Positions 6,325 through 9,007 of a DNA stretch of 9,007 bases are shown piece by piece. The DNA lies in NCBI GenBank assembly GCA_020047885.1, contig JAIFNF010000199.1, forward strand, positions 1 through 9,007, written 5' to 3'. Positions within the stretch are counted from its first letter, which is position 1; each line of letters starts with the position of its first letter. The position numbers were made by a program, and so were the translations under genes. The DNA comes from Gammaproteobacteria bacterium (GTDB lineage: Bacteria; Pseudomonadota; Gammaproteobacteria; Competibacterales; Competibacteraceae). The notes below the pieces were generated by a model, which saw only the letters and a list, made by a program, of their open reading frames with translations, did no database searches and was not told the origin of the DNA.

Positions 6325-7239
6325 TCAGGAAGCCACCCTGGCGATAATTCCGTCCAGCTCGTCCAGCGTGTTGTAGTGGATCATCACACAGCCCTTCCCT
6401 GAAGCGGCATGGCGCAATTTCACCCGTGCGCCAAACCGTTCCGACAAATTATCCTGGAGCAGACGGATATCTGGGTCCGCGGGTTTCCCGGGTGGTGCGG
6501 GATCCACCGATTGCTGGAGCCGACGAGCCAGTTGTTCCGTTTCCCGCGCTGACAGGCCACGCAACAGCACTTGCTGAGCCGCTTCCCGTTGCAAAGCGGG
6601 CGTCAATGGCAACAGGGCGCGGGCATGGCCCATGTCCAGCTTACCGGCACGCACCCATTGTTGAACCTCGTCGCTCAGTTCCAGGAGCCGCAATAAATTG
6701 GTCACGGCGGCTCGCGACCGGCCTATGGCGTCGGCGGTCTGCTGATGGGTGAGCTGAAATTCGCTGATCAGCCGTTGCAGAGCGGACGCTTCTTCCAGAG
6801 GATTCAGGTCTTCACGCTGAATATTCTCAATGAGCGCCACCGCGATGGCGGCCTGGTCGGGAATTTCACGAATGACCGCCGGTATTTCGCGCAACCCGGC
6901 CAGTTGCGCGGCTCGCCAGCGCCGCTCGCCGGCAATCAGTTCATAACGATCGCCGCCCAGTGGTCGCACTAAAATGGGTTGAACGACGCCCTGAGCGCGG
7001 ATGGAGGCGGCCAGTTCCTGGAGCGTTTCCTCGGGAAAATGCTGACGCGGTTGATAGCGACCGCGCTGAATCTGCTCGACGGGCAGGGGTCGCAGGGTCT
7101 CCAGTGGCGTCGTGTTCACCACTGCATCGTCGGAATCATTGCCACTGGATACGGTTTCCCCCCGAATCGCGGCGGCCGCGGCACCCGCACCCAACAGCGC
7201 ATCCAGTCCCCGGCCCAGTCCGCCCTTTTTCCTGATCAT
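6325..7239 (-). CDS. parB: Chromosome-partitioning protein ParB (CTP-dependent parS clamp)
   Basis: A 304-residue DNA-binding protein that loads on parS sites near the origin, slides as a CTP-gated clamp and acts with ParA to segregate replicated origins. The N-terminus 'KKGGLGRGLDALL' is the ParA-contact segment usual in chromosomal ParB. The CTP-binding/ParB-N domain spans about 46-150, with 'RYQPRQHF' (61-68), 'GERRWRA' (104-110) and 'ENIQREDLNP' (138-147). A helix-turn-helix follows (about 163-190, 'TADAIGRSRAAVTNLLRLL'), and the C-terminal dimerisation region covers about 255-304. Length is normal. Its ATG overlaps the parA stop by 4 nt (ATGA), with GGAG a few bases upstream, so it is translationally coupled to parA. 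No parS palindrome was seen in the window. The gene after it is convergent cnoX rather than the atp operon often found nearby in gammaproteobacteria. Confidence 0.96.
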   Translation of the reverse strand: MIRKKGGLGRGLDALLGAGAAAAAIRGETVSSGNDSDDAVVNTTPLETLRPLPVEQIQRGRYQPRQHFPEETLQELAASIRAQGVVQPILVRPLGGDRYELIAGERRWRAAQLAGLREIPAVIREIPDQAAIAVALIENIQREDLNPLEEASALQRLISEFQLTHQQTADAIGRSRAAVTNLLRLLELSDEVQQWVRAGKLDMGHARALLPLTPALQREAAQQVLLRGLSARETEQLARRLQQSVDPAPPGKPADPDIRLLQDNLSERFGARVKLRHAASGKGCVMIHYNTLDELDGIIARVAS

Positions 7240-8039
7240 GCGCTCACTCCACTGTCCTTCACTGCCGCTACGGGTCGCCGCAACCGTTTCCGCACTTCCT
7301 TGGCCAATTCCTGATAGGTTTGCGCGCCGCGTGAACTGTTATCGTAATAAATGATCGGCAGGCCATAGCTGGGCGCTTCTGCCAGTCGCACATTGCGTGG
7401 AATCAGGGTGTCATACACCGTAGTCCCAAAATGCGCCACGATCTGCGCGGAGACATCATTAGCCAGCCGGTTGCGCGGGTCAAACATGGTGCGCACCACG
7501 CCTTCAATGCGTAAATCCGGGTTGGTGGATTTGCGCACCTTCTCGATGGTATCCAGCAGCGCCGACAAGCCTTCCAGCGCGTAATACTCACACTGAACCG
7601 GAATAATGACCGAATGAGCGGCGGTCAGCGCATTCACCGTCAACATGCTCAGCGACGGCGGGCAGTCGATCAGGATTACATCGAAATTCCACACCACCGG
7701 CGCGAGCGCTTCCCGCAATCGATTCGGCGCATTGGCGACCTGTAGTAAATTCACTTCAGCAGCGGTCAGATCGCCGTTCGCCGGTAACAGCCGCATCTGG
7801 GCTTTCTCCACCCATTGCAGCGCATCTGACAGCGTTGCATCCCCCATCAGCACATCGTAGCTGGTGGCGGAAACGGTGTGCTTGTCGATGCCGCAGCCCA
7901 TGGTGGCGTTGCCCTGTGGGTCGAGATCGACCAGTAATACACCCTGTCGCAGCGCGGACAGACAGGCAGCTAAATTAACAGCGGTGGTGGTTTTGCCGAC
8001 TCCGCCTTTCTGATTAGTGATTGCGATGATATGGGCCAT
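7236..8039 (-). CDS. parA: Chromosome-partitioning ATPase ParA (Soj)
   Basis: A 267-residue MinD/ParA-type ATPase that binds the nucleoid non-specifically as an ATP dimer and moves ParB-parS complexes when ParB stimulates hydrolysis. The deviant Walker A is 'KGGVGKTTT' (11-19), with signature lysine K11 and phosphate-binding K16. The A' motif is 'LLVDLDPQGNAT' with D40. Walker B is 'VILIDCPPSL' (121-130) with D125. The short N-terminus without an extra helix-turn-helix marks it as a chromosomal (Soj-like) rather than P1-plasmid-type ParA. The start is 4 nt after the rsmG stop, and its own stop overlaps the parB start, so the three genes are one transcript. No strong Shine-Dalgarno sequence precedes it, consistent with translational coupling. 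Confidence 0.97.
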   Translation of the reverse strand: MAHIIAITNQKGGVGKTTTAVNLAACLSALRQGVLLVDLDPQGNATMGCGIDKHTVSATSYDVLMGDATLSDALQWVEKAQMRLLPANGDLTAAEVNLLQVANAPNRLREALAPVVWNFDVILIDCPPSLSMLTVNALTAAHSVIIPVQCEYYALEGLSALLDTIEKVRKSTNPDLRIEGVVRTMFDPRNRLANDVSAQIVAHFGTTVYDTLIPRNVRLAEAPSYGLPIIYYDNSSRGAQTYQELAKEVRKRLRRPVAAVKDSGVSA

Positions 8040-8043
8040 GAAT

Positions 8044-8676
8044 TCAGTCTCGGGAAGCGGGGGTCAGATGCACCAGGCAACGTTCAGCCTCAAGGTTGGG
8101 CACATGCAGCGGATAAACGCCAACCAGGACATAATCCGGCGGCAGGCGAGCCAGTTCATCGTCAGGGAAGACGCCCTTCATGGCTAGCAGTCGTCCATCC
8201 AGGGCGCACAGTCGGCCGGCGTTGGCCAGTAATTCCGTTAGGGTCGCAAACGCCCGCGACGCCACGCTGCTAAACAAGGTGTCTGGCTGATAGTCCTCGA
8301 CCCGGCTGCGCACGACTTCGACATTGTTCAGTTGCAATTCAGCAACGACCTGATTCAGAAACCGGGTGCGTTTACCGTTGCTGTCCAGCAGGCAGAACGT
8401 CACCTCGGGTCGGGCGATGGCCAGCGGAATACCCGGCAACCCGGCGCCGCTGCCGACATCCAGCACGCGCGGCCCCTCGATCCAGGGCAGAATGGACAGA
8501 CTGTCCAGCAGATGCCGGACTACCATAGCGTCCGGATCGCGCACTGCGGTCAGATTGTAGGCGCGATTCCAGCGTTCCAGCAGCGCCAGATAGGCGGCCA
8601 GACGCACGACCGATCCGTTGGGCAACGGAAGACCCAGGCGTTCGACGCCGACGATAATGGATTGCTCGATACTCAT
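8044..8676 (-). CDS. rsmG: 16S rRNA (guanine-527-N7)-methyltransferase RsmG (GidB)
   Basis: A 210-residue SAM-dependent enzyme that methylates N7 of G527 in the 530 loop of 16S rRNA; loss gives low-level streptomycin resistance in several bacteria. The helical N-terminal part (1-45) carries 'ERWNRAYNLTAVRDP'. 'RHLLDSL' (54-60) and the SAM-binding glycine loop 'VLDVGSGAGLPGIPLAI' (71-87) follow, then 'LLDSNGKRTRFL' (97-108) and 'VASRAF', a region involved in rRNA recognition. Length equals the family norm. It is the first gene of rsmG-parA-parB, a very common cluster; its usual upstream partner mnmG is not visible, and an IS200/IS605-type element starts 153 bp upstream of the start codon instead. 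Expression probably comes from the extended -10 promoter at 8725-8733. No good Shine-Dalgarno site precedes ATG 8676. Confidence 0.97.
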   Translation of the reverse strand: MSIEQSIIVGVERLGLPLPNGSVVRLAAYLALLERWNRAYNLTAVRDPDAMVVRHLLDSLSILPWIEGPRVLDVGSGAGLPGIPLAIARPEVTFCLLDSNGKRTRFLNQVVAELQLNNVEVVRSRVEDYQPDTLFSSVASRAFATLTELLANAGRLCALDGRLLAMKGVFPDDELARLPPDYVLVGVYPLHVPNLEAERCLVHLTPASRD

Positions 8677-8724
8677 CAGCCGTTATGCAGGTTATTTGCG
8701 GAACTACCCAGAAAAATCGGGCGC

Positions 8725-8733
8725 ATTGTAACA
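8725..8733 (-). promoter_or_regulatory. Extended -10 promoter for rsmG-parA-parB
   Basis: Minus-strand TGTTACAAT combines an extended -10 TGn with TACAAT (five of six to TATAAT). The -35 at 16-17 nt is poor (CTGCTA/CCTGCT), as often with extended -10 promoters. Predicted transcription start is near 8718, about 42 nt before the rsmG ATG. It lies on the host side of the IS end, so the operon keeps its own promoter. Confidence 0.45.
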
Positions 8734-8808
8734 TGCTGTCCAGCGATAGCAGGGACTCACGACGCAGGCGTTTTTTTCAGCACAGGGTACGGATGCGGGC
8801 GTCAACCG

Positions 8809-8950
8809 CGTCCCAGTCAACGGTGTGTTTGACATCCTCCCCGCCCTAAAGGACGGGGATTCCTGACTCACTTCAGAGCCAGCGATTGATGCCCCAATCG
8901 GAGAATGTTCAGTGCGGCATTCACGTCGCGGTCGTGTACCGCTCGGCATT
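8809..8950 (-). ncRNA. Predicted omega-RNA (reRNA) region with guide at 8809-8828
   Basis: In characterised TnpB elements the guide RNA is made from the tnpB 3' end and the right end, reading through the element boundary so that flanking host bases become the guide. By that rule the scaffold would run from about 8950 (5' limit uncertain) down to 8829. The guide would be the next 16-20 bases on the minus strand, beginning ACACACCGTTGACTGG. This is inference from position and the recognisable right-end hairpin; no promoter or processing site was identified. Confidence 0.4.
8839..8858 (-). repeat. IS right-end subterminal stem-loop
   Basis: CCCCG (8839-8843) pairs with CGGGG (8854-8858), extended by CC/GG with one bulged A (8853) and a CTAAA loop. 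This imperfect hairpin is the kind recognised by the Y1 transposase TnpA in IS200/IS605 elements, and also forms the 3' stem of TnpB omega-RNA scaffolds. Confidence 0.75.
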
Positions 8951-9007
8951 CACCGCACACCCATTCTCTGACCCCAAGACCTTCTCGACCTTTTGGGCCG
9001 CCTATGA
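8868..9007 (-). CDS. tnpB: TnpB RNA-guided nuclease, C-terminal 45 residues (5' part beyond right edge)
   Basis: The frame is open from the right edge to TGA at 8868-8870. Visible motifs are 'GPKGREGLGVREW', the second zinc-finger pair C17-x-x-C20 ('WVCGEC') and 'HDRDVNAALNIL', in which D27 (fragment numbering) is the last RuvC catalytic aspartate. The Gly usually following the second cysteine pair is Arg here. TnpB is the OrfB of IS200/IS605 elements and the ancestor of Cas12; with an omega-RNA it cuts double-stranded DNA next to a TAM and promotes retention of the element. Whether the full protein is intact cannot be told, but this end is undamaged. Confidence 0.88.
   Translation of the reverse strand, partial: IGGPKGREGLGVREWVCGECRAVHDRDVNAALNILRLGHQSLALK

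Larger units (their letters stand above)
8829..9007 (-). mobile_element. Right end of an IS200/IS605-family (TnpB-carrying) element
   Basis: The segment holds the 3' end of tnpB, then about 40 non-coding bases with the family's right-end stem-loop, ending in minus-strand GATGTCAA. TCAA at 8829-8832 matches the right cleavage tetranucleotide known from IS608-type members. These elements lack terminal inverted repeats and make no target duplication, so the boundary at 8829 rests on the tetranucleotide alone. The left end and any tnpA lie outside the window. Confidence 0.8.

Noticed and set aside
8681..8700. DnaA-box-like TTATGCAGG and TTATTTGCG upstream of rsmG
   Set aside because: Each has three or more mismatches to TTATCCACA and there is no cluster, so no origin is called.
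8761..8777. Plus-strand run of seven T after GACGCAGGCG as an intrinsic terminator
   Set aside because: No stable GC stem could be drawn directly before the T run.
6325..8828. parS site near parAB
   Set aside because: No 16-bp palindrome resembling TGTTTCACGTGAAACA was seen by eye in this region; a computed search of the genome would be needed.
8704..8949. 81-codon minus-strand frame across the IS end and rsmG leader
   Set aside because: It overlaps the tnpB C-terminus in another frame and runs through the right-end hairpin; no family resemblance.

Overview
The window reads as chromosomal DNA of a GC-rich gammaproteobacterium. Every intact protein has its closest familiar counterpart there: a PtsP of E. 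coli/Azotobacter type, a FieF/YiiP cation exporter, an Azotobacter-type 7Fe ferredoxin, a CnoX/YbbN chaperedoxin and an rsmG-parA-parB cluster. The exact genus cannot be read from the sequence. The two ends are accessory in character; the middle is housekeeping.

Left end (1-1088): a long minus-strand gene runs off the left edge. Its 307 visible residues form a TIR domain followed by the N-terminal part of a CHAT (caspase-like) module, a likely immune or cell-suicide effector. Divergent from it is a small heat-shock protein gene (hsp20, 1089-1529), with a good sigma-32-type promoter, a leader hairpin and a strong Shine-Dalgarno sequence. Centre left (1554-4923): ptsP (GAF plus Enzyme I, nitrogen-related PTS) on the minus strand converges on hsp20 and is divergent from fieF on the plus strand. 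The 175-bp gap between ptsP and fieF holds a terminator-like hairpin. Centre (5013-6282): fdxA and cnoX follow on the plus strand, both linked by family knowledge to redox or iron-sulfur and oxidative-stress physiology. Right (6325-8676, minus strand): rsmG, parA and parB are tightly packed (4-nt gap, then 4-nt overlap) behind an extended -10 promoter.

Right end (8829-9007): the terminal part of an IS200/IS605-family element, with the last 45 codons of tnpB, the right-end stem-loop and a TCAA end. It lies where mnmG is normally found upstream of rsmG. The tnpB 3' end plus the right end is also where an omega-RNA would be made, so the bases abutting the element (8809-8828, minus strand) are a predicted guide.

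The most interesting items are the TIR-CHAT effector, which is missed by start-to-stop gene calling because its end lies outside the window, and the TnpB/omega-RNA end next to the chromosome-partition operon. No CRISPR array, tRNA, rRNA or parS site was recognised.
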